Of a stretch of DNA of 64,000 bases, positions 41,595 through 52,780 are shown in pieces. Below the pieces are notes generated by a model. It made no database searches, was not told where the DNA came from, and worked only from the letters and a program-made list of their open reading frames with translations. Position 1 is the first letter of the stretch, and the number at the start of each line of letters is the position of its first letter. The DNA comes from Agelas oroides (taxonomy: Eukaryota; Porifera; Demospongiae; Agelasida; Agelasidae). The position numbers and the translations under genes are program-made. Where the stretch lies: positions 723,604-787,603 of the forward strand of contig OX422200.1 of the NCBI GenBank assembly GCA_949130485.1. The letters run 5' to 3'.

Positions 41595-43531
41595 GGGCCA
41601 CACTCAAGGAGCAGCATGGCTAGTGCAGCCATCAAGACCACAATCAGAGGAGCCATGACTGCATTAGTGGTGTTACTGTTGTCTGGGGTTGGTGATGATT
41701 TCTGAATTTCAATTTGCAGGGGTGGGCTTTCTTGGGAAGAGTCTGAGACGGCGCAAGAGTACGCACCGGAGATGTTTGTCTGCACATCACAAAGAATAAG
41801 CTCGAGCTGCTGCAGTACAACTGTAGCCTCATTGTCTGTGGTGTAATGATGGATCTCTGTGCATCCCAGAGGGATGGAAAACACTCTCGCTGGTGAACAT
41901 TGTTCGCAAATGTCTGACAGTGAAGCATTACTTGTGTTAAATAAAGAAGAGCAACTGCTGATAAGGAATGGGAGTGTAGTTCCACTTCTGTACCACCTCC
42001 ATTGCAGGTTTGCATTTCCACTTGTGGTAGCATTACAAAGAAAACGTGCACTACTGGATTCAACTAACACAATGGCATCGGTGCTTTCTGGTCTAGGGTT
42101 GTGAAAGACAGGCTCCAAGAATAGGTATTCTGCAACAAATGAAAGGATACTATATATGAGCTACTGCTAATGAGAAAGAAGTTTATTAGAAGCGTGTAAT
42201 AAATTTTTAGCTTGGAGTAAAACATGGCAAATACTGTTCTGTGACAGTATTTTCACTCACCATTGGTTAATGAAAATACTCTGACCCGTGGTAATAATGT
42301 TAGAAGACATATCAATAACATGACTGGTTTGCTAAATCTAATTTGTCTGTGTAGTAAGTTTTATTCTACATAACCAGGAGGAGAACTCTGACTTCAGCAA
42401 GGTCTCTCTCACAACACCAGATGTTCACAGAAAGGGAGAGTGAGAGGTTCAACTGATAGACAAGTTCTGAGTCTTCGACTTACCAGGCTCCCGTACAACA
42501 AACGTTTTTGTAGTCTGGAACTCTCCTAGCCTAATGCTGAAAACATAGTTTCCTCCATCACCAAATGTGGCATTCTCAATGACAAGAAGTGAAACAAAGT
42601 CAAGAACGCCAGAGCAGTCTACGTCTGCACCAAATACTTGAAATGCAGAGTATCGAGGTTCAATGGGCGAAGCTCCAAGGGACAGGTTGAGATTTGTGTC
42701 CACTAAACAGCCACACATGGAACAACCAGTATGGGATATACTGACTGCTGGAATCTGGACTCCTGCCTTTGTCCAGTATGTGTCTGTCTGTGGAGACTCT
42801 CCCTGGACACACAGTTTCTGAGTTGCACCAACATGTGTCTCAGCTACCTGCACATTTCCTTGCACATCTCCTTGCACAGTTGCAGGGAAAGTGAACTTTA
42901 TTCTGGGTTTAGGTAGTGCTAGGGTGTGAAGGGAAAAAATAAAAACAAAACAAACAAACAAACAAACAAACAAACAAAACAGTGCATTACTTACTAGGGG
43001 CACGGAATGTGAATGTGAAACTTTGAGGTCCACACACAATGCCTTCTCTGTCCACAACTGAACAGTTGTAGGTTGTGTTTTGCAACTCAAAGGATACACG
43101 GGCATTGTGGAGCCCTCCGGAATTAGCCACTTCAATGCTGTTCCTAATGGCGGTAGGAGTTTCACCAACAGCGTTTGTAATTCCAGTGCTGTTTATACAC
43201 AGTGAAGGACTGCTGTCGTGTATGCCGTAATTCAGGCACCACACCACATTCTCTCGGGTGACTGGAACACTGCAGTTTTCAATGCGGCATTCGATTGTGT
43301 GTTCTTCTCCCTCACGTATAATAGAACTACAGTCTGCAGTGAATGCAATGAAAATGCAACAACACACGTTACTCTTCTGTAGCTATATGCTTGACTAAAC
43401 TATGAACGTATAATGGGTGTATTAGGTAAATACTTCTACGAACCCGTCTGTGCCGATGCTACATTCGTGGATAAGATCCCTACGAAGAGAAATCCCGCCA
43501 AGAACAATCTCACGGCAGTCTGGTACACCAT
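41585..43531 (-). CDS. Kinase-less Ig-type receptor, copy 2
   Basis: Exons 43531-43444 (signal peptide), 43333-42995, 42918-42484 and 42129-41585; phases agree, about 468 aa. Ectodomain exons are nearly identical to those of the RTK gene. After the Ig-like module comes the TM segment (AVMAPLIVVLMAALAMLLLE), and the frame then ends CGPVT-stop. There is no cytoplasmic domain. This copy has three ectodomain exons instead of four: its third exon begins like RTK exon 3 and ends like RTK exon 4 (TTKTFVVREPG), as expected from an unequal crossover within them. Likely product: a short single-pass membrane protein sharing the RTK ectodomain. Function unknown; decoy or co-receptor is an inference. Confidence 0.75.
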
Positions 43532-44342
43532 TTCGCCATCGTCGGTCGACCGTAATTAGTAAACTGTCGTGAACCCCACGTGTACTTTTAACTTACCATT
43601 AACCGGATGTGATCAAACCGCACCCCGATATGCCTACTCTCGTTCCATGTGTGGTCTGGGAACGACACTTAACAGTGCCTGGAAGTACACTAGTACACCA
43701 CCATAGGTACTATAGACTCGTAATCAGTCATGAGTCTATTATAGAACATCTATGCACCCACCAAAGCAATTGTAGCCTCGTACGGTACGAGGCTAAAGCA
43801 ATTGTGGCATCATGTTTTTACAACAAGTGTGTGGATTACACTCCAATTGCAAGATAAGAATTAAAGGATTCACATAAATTAGTTTCTGTAGTAAAATAAT
43901 GTACAAAAAGCATGAGGACAACTACAAAAATAGAATCAATGATCAATGCTAGCTACATCTTTTCTGGACACTACTGTCTGTTAGCCTCGTTCCCAGGCCC
44001 GCGCCCAGCTTCCCGTCGCTTGCAGTACGGTTAAGCGGGAGAGGGCCTGGGAACGAGGCTAAAGAGTTATAAGAGGATTTTGTTAACCTGAGCCTGTGTG
44101 GGGTGTGAGGAGGAGAGAGAGAATAGAAAATATACAATTCCACTGATTTGAGTAGTTAGAAGGCAAGAAACAAAGAAAATGTGACACAAAGAAAATGTAT
44201 ACTCCTAGATTAGTGCCAAGCACACATGTCCTGGTATTCCTAGTCTCACAAGCCACACCCTTCACTGCAAAGAGTGTGGCTTGCGAGACTACTGGTGCCC
44301 CCTCTTCTCCCTCACCTTCTGACCTGACAGTTGGGACAGTAG

Positions 44343-46788
44343 CTAAGTGATGGGGCCACACTCAAGGAGCAGCATGGCTAGTGCAGCCATCAAGACCACA
44401 ATCAGAGGAGCCATGACTGCATTAGTGGTGTTACTGTTGTCTGGGGTTGGTGATGATTTCTGAATTTCAATTTGCAGGGGTGGGCTTTCTTGGGAAGAGT
44501 CTGAGACGGCACAAGAGTACGCACCGGAGATGTTTGTCTGCACATCACAAAGAATAAGCTCGAGCTGCTGCAGTACAACTGTAGCCTCATTGTCTGTGGT
44601 GTAATGATGGATCTCTGTGCATCCCAGAGGGATGGAAAACACTCTCGCTGGTGAACATTGTTCGCAAATGTCTGACAGTGAAGCATTACTTGTGTTAAAT
44701 AAAGAAGAGCAACTGCTGATAAGGAATGGGAGTGTAGTTCCACTTCTGTACCACCTCCATTGCAGGTTTGCATTTCCACTTGTGGTAGCATTACAAAGAA
44801 AACGTGCACTACTGGATTCAACTAACACAATGGCATCGGTGCTTTCTGGTCTAGGGTTGTGAAAGACAGGCTCCAAGAATAGGTATTCTGCAACAAATGA
44901 AAGGATACTATATATGAGCTACTGCTAATGAGAAAGAAGTTTATTAGAAGCGTGTAATAAATTTTTAGCTTGGAGTAAAACATGGCAAATACTGTTCTGT
45001 GACAGTATTTTCACTCACCATTGGTTAATGAAAATACTCTGACCCGTGGTAATAATGTAAGAAGACATATCAATAACATGACTGGTTTGCTAAATCTAAT
45101 TTGTCTGTGTAGTAAGTTTTATTCTACATAACCAGGAGGAGAACTCTGACTTCAGCAAGGTCTCTCTCACAACACCAGATGTTCACAGAAAGGGAGAGTG
45201 AGAGGTTCAACTGATAGACAAGTTCTGAGTCTTCGACTTACCAGGCTCCCGTACAACAAAAGTTTTTGTAGTCTGGAACTCTCCTGGCATGATGTTGAAC
45301 ACATAGTTTCCTCCATCACCAAGCGTAGCATTCTCAATGACAAGAAGTGAAACAAAGTCAACAACGGCAGATGAGTCACCAAATACTTGAAATGCAGAGT
45401 ATCGAGGTTCAACTGGCGAAGCTCCAAGGGACAGGTTGAGATTTGTGTCCACTAAACAGCCACACATGGAACAACCAGTATGGGGTATACTGACTGCTGG
45501 AATCTGGACTCCTGCCTTTGTCCAGTATGTGTTTGTCTGTGGAGACTCTCCCTGGACACACAGTTTCTGAGTTGCACCAACATGTGTCCCATCTACAAGC
45601 ACATCTCCTCGCACACTTGCAGGAAAAGTGGACTGTATTGTGGCTTGAGGTCGTGCTAGTGTGTAAAAAAACAAAAAGTGGTACATGTAAAGTGAGAGAG
45701 GTTCAACTGATAGACACATTCTGAGTCTTTGACTTACTTGGCTCCGGTACAACAAACGTTTTTGTAGTCTGGAACTCTCCTAGCCTAATGCTGAAAACAT
45801 AGTTTCCTCCATCACCAAATGTGGCATTCTCAATGACAAGAAGTGAAACAAAGTCAAGAACGCCAGAGCAGTCTACGTCTGCACCAAATACTTGAAATGC
45901 AGAGTATCGAGGTTCAATGGGCGAAGCTCCAAGGGACAGGTTGAGATTTGTGTCCACTAAACAGCCACACATGGAACAACCAGTATGGGATATACTGACT
46001 GCTGGAATCTGGACTCCTGCCTTTGTCCAGTATGTGTCTGTCTGTGGAGACTCTCCCTGGACACACAGTTTCTGAGTTGCACCAACATGTGTCTCAGCTA
46101 CCTGCACATTTCCTTGCACATCTCCTTGCACAGTTGCAGGGAAAGTGAACTTTATTCTGGGGATAGGTAGTGCTAGGGTGTGAAGGGAAAAAATAAAAAC
46201 AAAACAAACAAACAAACAAACAAACAAAACAGTGCATTACTTACTAGGGGCACGGAATGTGAATGTGAAACTTTGAGGTCCACACACAATGCCTTCTCTG
46301 TCCACAACTGAACAGTTGTAGGTTGTGTTTCCCAACTCAAAGGATACACGGGCATTGTGGAGCCCTCCGGAATTAGCCACTTCAATGTTGTTCCTAATGG
46401 CGGTAGGAGTTTCACCAACAGCGTTTGTAATTCCAGTGCTGTTTATACACAGTGAAGGACTGCTGTCGTGTATGCCGTAATTCAGGCACCACACCACATT
46501 CTCTCGGGTGACTGGAACACTGCAGTTTTCAATGCGGCATTCGATTGTCCGCTCTTCTCCCTCACGTATAATAGAACTACAGTCTGCAGTGAATGCAATG
46601 AAAATGCAACAACACACGTTACTCTTCTGTAGCTATATGCTTGACTAAACTATGAACGTATAATGGGTGTATTAGGTAAATACTTCTATAGTATACGAAC
46701 CCGTCTGTGCCGATGCTACATTCGTGGATAAGATCCCTACGAAGAGAAATCCCGCCAAGAACAATCTCACGGCAGTCTGGTACACCAT
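44343..46788 (-). CDS. Kinase-less Ig-type receptor, copy 3
   Basis: Exons 46788-46701 (signal peptide), 46583-46245, 46172-45738, 45655-45242, 44887-44343; about 606 aa with all phases consistent. It has the full four-module ectodomain (first module with NVVWCLNYGIHDSS and NTTYNCSVVD; modules 2 and 3 with HTGCSMCGCLVD; fourth with WRWYRSGTTLPFLIS) and the TM segment, then ends ECGPIT-stop. The stop falls in the KCMF1-derived sequence (GAG in KCMF1, TAG here). It lies 3' to a MITE/BEL insertion placed about 25 bp upstream of its start codon, which may disturb its promoter. Confidence 0.75.
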
Positions 46789-46935
46789 TTCGCCATCGTC
46801 GGTCGACCGTAAGGCCATACCAAATTGATTTTATGTTTCACGGATTGCTTAGGTCAGAAACATGACCCGGTAGGCAGGCAAAAAAAATAAAAATAAAAAT
46901 GACGAAACTTCTCATGAATTTAATTAGATACGCTC

Positions 46936-47168
46936 TGTTGCGAACTATATCATGCAGACTTGAACTTTGAACTCTTATGGTATTTGTTTTGATTACATCA
47001 TTTTCCTTTTTTGCATCACATGATCTACATCTGAGCACATGTTAAATTTTGCGATATGATGTGTTGAAGAGTTCCAGTTTATATCTGAATTGATCTCGGC
47101 TAAGCTGCATGCCATTGAGTGGAAGGGGTTCTAGATGGCTAGTGTGATATCTCAGTGACTTCATTACA
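46936..47168 (+). repeat. 5' LTR
   Basis: 233 bp, begins TGTTGCGAAC and ends TTCATTACA. Two substitutions separate it from the 3' LTR (CC/CT near 47112, GG/GC near 47127), so the insertion is young. Confidence 0.93.
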
Positions 47169-47186
47169 TGGTCCTTCGAGCCGGAT
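47169..47186 (+). other. tRNA primer-binding site of BEL element
   Basis: TGGTCCTTCGAGCCGGAT directly after the 5' LTR is complementary to the 3' end of a typical animal tRNA-Tyr, as known for many BEL/Pao elements. Confidence 0.75.
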
Positions 47187-47226
47187 ATACATAACGACAC
47201 CTAGCCAAGCACTCTTTGGAACCAGC

Positions 47227-48423
47227 ATGGCAGTAGAAGCTCTGACAAAGAAGAAGAAGACCAGAGCTGGTCATAAAGCCTCGGCCACCCGAACTGTGAG
47301 ACAGATTGACGAGATTGCTGCTGCGGAGGAACCCGATAAAGCGAGACTAGCGCTGCTACAGCTGACCTTGAAGGAGAAGTTGGAAACGATCAAGAATCTG
47401 GATGCAGAGATAGTCGACTTGATAGACGACGAGACCGTTTTGACTGAGGAGATAGAACAAGCGGATGGTTACAAGGAAACACTATTTTCTGCCCTGCTCA
47501 AGGCTGACAAGCTACTCAAGGATCCTCCCACTACTCCACCCACTTCAGTCGCAGCCGCGCCTCCCGCAACGACAGCCACTCCCCCCGCTAAGCCCAATTC
47601 GGTGAGGCTACCCAAACTTCACTTGAGACAATTCAATGGTGATCTGACAAAATGGACTGGCTTTTGGGAATCATTTGAGGCGGCAGTCGACAGCAATACA
47701 GATCTGTCAAGCGTCGAGAAGTTCAATTACTTGTCCTCCTTACTGGAGAATACAGCTAGAGAGGCGATTGCTGGCCTCTCCCTGATGGAAGCGAACTACG
47801 CCGAAGCTGTATCTACTCTCAAGAAGAGATTTGGAGGAACGCAACAGATAATTAGCAAGCATATGGAAGCGCTACTCCAAGTTGAAGCTATCTCCAGCTC
47901 CCAGAATGTGAAGGCCTTGAGGCGCTTGTTTGACAATATTAGTTCCCACATGAGAAGCCTAGCATCACTGAAGGTGAAGGAAGAAACGTATGGAAGCCTG
48001 CTGTGCCCTGTTTTGATCAACAAGATACCACCCGACTTGCAGCTTATCGTGTGCAGGAAGGTTCCCGAGGCCGATTGGGAACTCAAGACATTAATGTCCG
48101 CTATTGAGGAAGAGATTGTTGCTAGAGAAAGGCTAGGCCCTTCCAGACCCCCACGCAGACCCGAGAACAAACCCCCGCCGACTGCAACCACTCTGGTGGC
48201 GAAGGAATCATCTACTGCGACCACTCTGTGTTGTTATTGTAACCAACAGCACCGCGCCACAGATTGCATGGTAGTGACTCAAGTGGACGAACGCAAACAG
48301 CTACTTCGGAGGGCTGGACGGTGTTTCTCATGCTTGCGAAGAGGACATCTCAGTAGAAACTGCCGGACGACAAGTCGTTGCCGACAGTGTCACGGAAGGC
48401 CGGCACCACACAAGTATCTGTAG
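47227..48423 (+). CDS. BEL/Pao gag-like protein
   Basis: About 398 aa from ATG 47227 (an open frame extends upstream through the PBS). It has a basic N-terminus, a coiled-coil-like acidic stretch and the DUF1759-type core (KLHLRQFNGDLTKWTGFWES). Cys/His zinc-knuckle motifs lie near the end (CCYCNQQHRATDC, CFSCLRRGHLSRNC). The frame ends at 48423 within the region that should lead to protease, indicating a frame-changing mutation or a programmed shift. Confidence 0.8.
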   Translation: MAVEALTKKKKTRAGHKASATRTVRQIDEIAAAEEPDKARLALLQLTLKEKLETIKNLDAEIVDLIDDETVLTEEIEQADGYKETLFSALLKADKLLKDPPTTPPTSVAAAPPATTATPPAKPNSVRLPKLHLRQFNGDLTKWTGFWESFEAAVDSNTDLSSVEKFNYLSSLLENTAREAIAGLSLMEANYAEAVSTLKKRFGGTQQIISKHMEALLQVEAISSSQNVKALRRLFDNISSHMRSLASLKVKEETYGSLLCPVLINKIPPDLQLIVCRKVPEADWELKTLMSAIEEEIVARERLGPSRPPRRPENKPPPTATTLVAKESSTATTLCCYCNQQHRATDCMVVTQVDERKQLLRRAGRCFSCLRRGHLSRNCRTTSRCRQCHGRPAPHKYL

Positions 48424-48775
48424 TGGATCAACCAACCGGGGGGAGCCTACTAGTGGAGCCGCAGCTGTACCACCACCAGCAACTGAGTCAACCACTTCCA
48501 ACCTCAGATCCAGTGCACCTGAATTCACTCCCACTGAACACAGTTCGCGTGCTTCCACACTGTGTGTGAACGTAGGCAAACCCATCCTGCTCCAGACTGC
48601 GTCAGCCGTCGTCTTCAACCCTTGTGACTCAACAAGTTCGAAGCTTCGAATCGTGATGGATAGTGGCAGTCAGCGTTCCTACCTGACCCAACGTGCCCGA
48701 GACACACTTCACCTCCAGACCGTTGCAAGACAAAGGCTGGCCATTGCCTTTGGATCTGAATGAACAGATCCACGA
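48424..48775 (+). pseudogene. BEL/Pao protease region (out of frame)
   Basis: An aspartic-protease active-site motif MDSGSQRSYL lies at about 48656-48685, in a frame different from gag, which closes at a TGA (48761-48763). Pol resumes in another frame. The region is therefore broken, or needs frameshifts, in this copy. Confidence 0.65.
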
Positions 48776-48799
48776 CTATGTGAAGTAGTACGGGTTTCT

Positions 48800-51700
48800 G
48801 TGCGGACAAGAGCTGGTGAGGATAAGAACATTGATCTCTTCGTAGTGCCGCACATTTGTGAGCCTCTCACTACCCAACCGATCGACAAGTGCCTTGAGCT
48901 TTACCCACACATTTCAGGCCTGGATCTGGCCGACGACCCACTGGATGAGACACGTGAGATAGACGTACTAATAGGGTCGGACTTTTATTGGGAGTTTGTC
49001 ACTGGCGAGGTAGTTCGAGGTGTAGAGGGTCCTGTAGCCATCAATACCACGCTGGGATGGATGCTGTCTGGACCAGCCGACCTCACCGGACCACAAGGAA
49101 CCATAGTGAATTTCGTCACAACTCACACCCTCCGAGTTGATGATGGAGTGACCAACAAGATGCTAGATGCCACTATGAGATCATTCTGGGAACTGGAATC
49201 CCTAGGGATCCAAGTCGATTCAATGGAAAACGATGTGTCTGACCAGTTTGCCAGTTCAGTCAAGATGAAGGGCGGCCGCTATGAGGTGTCGCTACCATGG
49301 CGTGAGTGTCATGATCCACTCCAAACCAACTACGATCTCAGTCGAAGGAGACTTACAGGACTCCTACGTCGGTTGAAGCAGAGCCCAGAGATTCTTGGGG
49401 AATACAATGCGATCATTCAAAACCAACTTGAGCAAGGAATCGTGGAGGTGGTGAAGGAGGATGGGGTATCCACTGGAACGGTGCATTATCTACCTCACCA
49501 TGCTGTGGTCCGTCGTGACAAGGACACCACCAAGGTCAGAGTAGTTTACGATGCCTCTGCTAAATCTAATGGTCCTTCTCTTAATGATTGTTTGCATGTG
49601 GGACCCAAATTCAACCAAAAAATCAATGAGCTTCTGTTCAGATTCCGATCCTACCCCGTAGCCTTAGTAGCAGATATCGAGAAGGCATTCCTAATGATTT
49701 CAGTGGACCCCAATGACCGCGATGTTTTGCGCTTTCTGTGGGTCAAGGATCCCTTTGACGATGATGTCGAGCTTGTCACCATGAGATTCACAAGAGTGGT
49801 GTTTGGGGTTTCCTCTAGCCCTTTCCTACTAAATGCCACCATAAAGCACCACTTGGAAGCATACCGATCTTCCAAACCAAATATTGTGGAGTCCTTGAGC
49901 CGCTCAACATATGTCGATGACATCATAGCAGGGGCGGACTCAGAAGATGATGCCTTCAGACTCTACGTTGAGTCCAAGGAGGTGTTAAGCCATGGGTCAT
50001 TCAACCTCCGGAAGTTTTTGTCGAACTCCCCTCTACTGCAGAATCAGATCGATGCAAGGGAGGCTACGCTGTCACCAAGGGACCCTGCAAGGCAACATAT
50101 CAGAGCATCTGAAGAATCTTTCTCAGAAGTGACGCTTCCAGTTGACCCCATTAGCCATCCAGGAGAGCATAAAGTTCTTGGAGTGCATTGGGACGTGCCA
50201 AACGATCAGCTAGTGTTTGACCTCAGAGGCCTAGCAGAGAAGGCCACAGGCCTACAGCCTACAAAGAGGAATGTCGTGAGTTTGATCGGCCAAATTTATG
50301 ACCCCCTAGGCTTCCTGTCCCCCATCACGGTGGCCTTTAAAATCCTAATGCAAGAAGTCTGCAAACTGAAGGTGGCCTGGGACCAGCCTTTAGTTGGTGA
50401 GCCTTTGTTAAGATGGGAAAGGTTGATTGAAGCACTGAAGGAGAGCACACCATTGCGACTCCCAAGGCACTACTTCCATGGTCTACACACAAGTTCAACC
50501 AGCAGATTTCAATTGCTTGGGTTTTGTGATGCTTCCAACGCTGCGTATGCTGCAGTCGTCTACATTGTTGAGAGTTCTGAGGAACAAAGGACCCCAAGTT
50601 TTGTTGTGTCTAAGACCCGAGTGTCCCCTTTGAAAGTTCAAACCATTCCCCGTCTGGAGTTGCTGTCGGCACTTCTCTTAGCCAGGTTAATTACCAATGG
50701 GATTGAGAGTCTCACTCCAAGATACGAATTGTTGGCCCCGATGTGTTTCACTGACTCCCAAGTCACCCTGTTCTGGATCAGAGGGATTGACAAGGACTGG
50801 AAGCCTTTTGTTCAGAATCGGGTTGGAGAAATTCGCCAATTAGTGCCTGCTCAATGTTGGAGTCACTGTCCAGGCAAGGATAACCCAGCCGACATTCCAT
50901 CGAGGGGACTCAGTCCTATAGAACTCTCTCTCAGCAAGCTATGGAGATATGGACCAGAATGGGTCAAAACTGAACTCGAATGTCGTTCTTTGGAGTCTGA
51001 CGCCAAGATACCAGAACAGTGCATGGTGGAATTGAAGATGGGCCACAGGCCTGATGCACAGCATTCCCTTTTAACCCAACAAATCTGGGCCATTGGATGC
51101 GTAATCGACAGTGAGAGATTCAGCACTGCTCACAAGCTCTACCGTGTCACTGCCTATGTACTGAAGTTCATACACCTACTGAAAAAACAAGTCACGTCCC
51201 CAGAACTCACACAACAAGATCTCGGCCATGCAGAAGAGCTATGGATAAGAGAGTCTCAGATAGCTATCCAGCAGGATAAGAGATTTCCTACATGGAAGAC
51301 ACAGTTCAGCCTGTTCCAAGATGGACGAGGGCTGTGGAGGTGTGGTGGAAGACTACAGAATGCAGATCTCCCATACTCTGCAAGGCATCCCATACTTCTG
51401 AACAAGAAGCACCATCTCACGGTCCTGGTAATCCGAGATGCCCACCACAGAGTACGCCACAATGGAGTATGGGAAACCCTCACGGAAGTCCGTTCTAAAT
51501 TCTGGATTATCGGCGGAAGGGGTCTTGTCCGAGCTATTGTCCATAGCTGTGTTGTTTGCAGGCGATTTGAAGGAAGACCGATCGGTGCGCCTCCACAGCC
51601 CCCTCTTCCGGAATTCCGAGTGAAGGAAGCTCCACCATTCACGTACACAGCCGTCGACTTTGCTGGCCCTCTGTATCTTCGTGGCAAGGGGGCAAGCGCG

Positions 51701-52759
51701 AGCAAGAAGGTGTGGATATGTCTGTTCACATGTTGTGTGTCCCGCGCAGTACACTTAGAGATTGTTCTCGACATGACCACTGCTACATTCATCCGATGCG
51801 TAAAGAGGTTTGCTGCCAGACGAGGCCTCCCTAGAAAGTTCCTTTCTGACAATGCCAGAACCTTTAAGAGTGCAGCGAAGGTGCTGAGGACGGTCTGTGA
51901 TCACCCAGATGTGCGAGGTTACCTCTCTTTAGCTGGTATTGACTGGAATTTCAATCTGGAGAAGGCACCCTGGTGGGGTGGCCTTTTCGAGAGAATGATC
52001 AGATCCACGAAGAGGTGTCTCCGCAAGGTGGTGGGAAGAGCAAAGTTCTCATATGACGAGATGCATACCGCTATAGTCGAGATAGAAGCAATTGTCAACA
52101 GCCGACCGCTGGCCTACATCCACCCTGATGATTTGGAGCAACCTTTAACTCCATCGCACCTGTTGGTTGGACGCAGACTTTTGAGCCTGCCAGATCATCT
52201 CACCTACCTCGAACCAGAATATGACGAAGATTTCGAACTGGCTACAGAAGCATTTCAAAGGAGAGCCAAACACCTTAACAGTGTGCTCAATCATTTTTGG
52301 AGAAGATGGAGCCGAGAATATCTCCTAGAGTTGAGAGACACTCACCGTCAGCGAAATGCTGAGAAGTCGCAGAAGTCTGTGGAAACTGGAGACATGGTAT
52401 TGATTCACGACCCAGACCACCCAAGGGGATTTTGGAAGTTGGCCAAGGTTGAGCGTCTAATTAGCGGCAAGGATGGCATAGTCTGTGGAGCTGTGCTGAA
52501 GGTGGGTTCCAAGAGTGGTCCACCAACCACACTGCAACGACCCCTACAGTTACTCTACCCCCTGGAGATCAGCAGCAAGTCCCCAACGACTACCGTAATG
52601 ATACCAGAGTCCTCAGAGCAGCAAACGACCTCTTCCAAGGCTCGAGAACTAGAAGAAGAGCCGCCTGTCAGTCCAAGGCCCCGAAGAGAGGCTGCAGTCA
52701 GAGGAAGAAGACTTGTTAGGCAGTGGTGCACCTCAGAGAATGTTATTGACCACAGTTAG
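48800..52759 (+). CDS. BEL/Pao pol: reverse transcriptase, RNase H, integrase
   Basis: Long open frame of about 1319 codons. Reverse transcriptase: VRVVYDASAKSNGPSLND, ALVADIEKAFLMI, the YVDD catalytic motif at 49908-49919. RNase H: GFCDASNAAYAAVVY and the IPRLELLSALL segment. Integrase: HHCC zinc finger (HHRVRHNG...CVVC, about 51440-51560), then catalytic-core motifs AVDFAG, SDNART and WWGGLFERM. The C-terminus has the BEL-type VLIHDPDHPRGFWKLAKV. No in-frame stop is seen. The true start is not an ATG at 48800, since the frame is continuous with upstream protease sequence in intact relatives. Confidence 0.92.
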   Translation: MRTRAGEDKNIDLFVVPHICEPLTTQPIDKCLELYPHISGLDLADDPLDETREIDVLIGSDFYWEFVTGEVVRGVEGPVAINTTLGWMLSGPADLTGPQGTIVNFVTTHTLRVDDGVTNKMLDATMRSFWELESLGIQVDSMENDVSDQFASSVKMKGGRYEVSLPWRECHDPLQTNYDLSRRRLTGLLRRLKQSPEILGEYNAIIQNQLEQGIVEVVKEDGVSTGTVHYLPHHAVVRRDKDTTKVRVVYDASAKSNGPSLNDCLHVGPKFNQKINELLFRFRSYPVALVADIEKAFLMISVDPNDRDVLRFLWVKDPFDDDVELVTMRFTRVVFGVSSSPFLLNATIKHHLEAYRSSKPNIVESLSRSTYVDDIIAGADSEDDAFRLYVESKEVLSHGSFNLRKFLSNSPLLQNQIDAREATLSPRDPARQHIRASEESFSEVTLPVDPISHPGEHKVLGVHWDVPNDQLVFDLRGLAEKATGLQPTKRNVVSLIGQIYDPLGFLSPITVAFKILMQEVCKLKVAWDQPLVGEPLLRWERLIEALKESTPLRLPRHYFHGLHTSSTSRFQLLGFCDASNAAYAAVVYIVESSEEQRTPSFVVSKTRVSPLKVQTIPRLELLSALLLARLITNGIESLTPRYELLAPMCFTDSQVTLFWIRGIDKDWKPFVQNRVGEIRQLVPAQCWSHCPGKDNPADIPSRGLSPIELSLSKLWRYGPEWVKTELECRSLESDAKIPEQCMVELKMGHRPDAQHSLLTQQIWAIGCVIDSERFSTAHKLYRVTAYVLKFIHLLKKQVTSPELTQQDLGHAEELWIRESQIAIQQDKRFPTWKTQFSLFQDGRGLWRCGGRLQNADLPYSARHPILLNKKHHLTVLVIRDAHHRVRHNGVWETLTEVRSKFWIIGGRGLVRAIVHSCVVCRRFEGRPIGAPPQPPLPEFRVKEAPPFTYTAVDFAGPLYLRGKGASASKKVWICLFTCCVSRAVHLEIVLDMTTATFIRCVKRFAARRGLPRKFLSDNARTFKSAAKVLRTVCDHPDVRGYLSLAGIDWNFNLEKAPWWGGLFERMIRSTKRCLRKVVGRAKFSYDEMHTAIVEIEAIVNSRPLAYIHPDDLEQPLTPSHLLVGRRLLSLPDHLTYLEPEYDEDFELATEAFQRRAKHLNSVLNHFWRRWSREYLLELRDTHRQRNAEKSQKSVETGDMVLIHDPDHPRGFWKLAKVERLISGKDGIVCGAVLKVGSKSGPPTTLQRPLQLLYPLEISSKSPTTTVMIPESSEQQTTSSKARELEEEPPVSPRPRREAAVRGRRLVRQWCTSENVIDHS

Positions 52760-52768
52760 GTGGTCAAC

Positions 52769-52780
52769 TGGGGGGGAGGA
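52769..52780 (+). other. Polypurine tract of BEL element
   Basis: TGGGGGGGAGGA directly before the 3' LTR; serves as plus-strand primer in LTR elements. Confidence 0.7.

Noticed and set aside
48800-48802. GTG as the start of BEL pol
   Set aside because: BEL/Pao pol is normally continuous with gag-protease; the open frame simply begins after a break in this copy.
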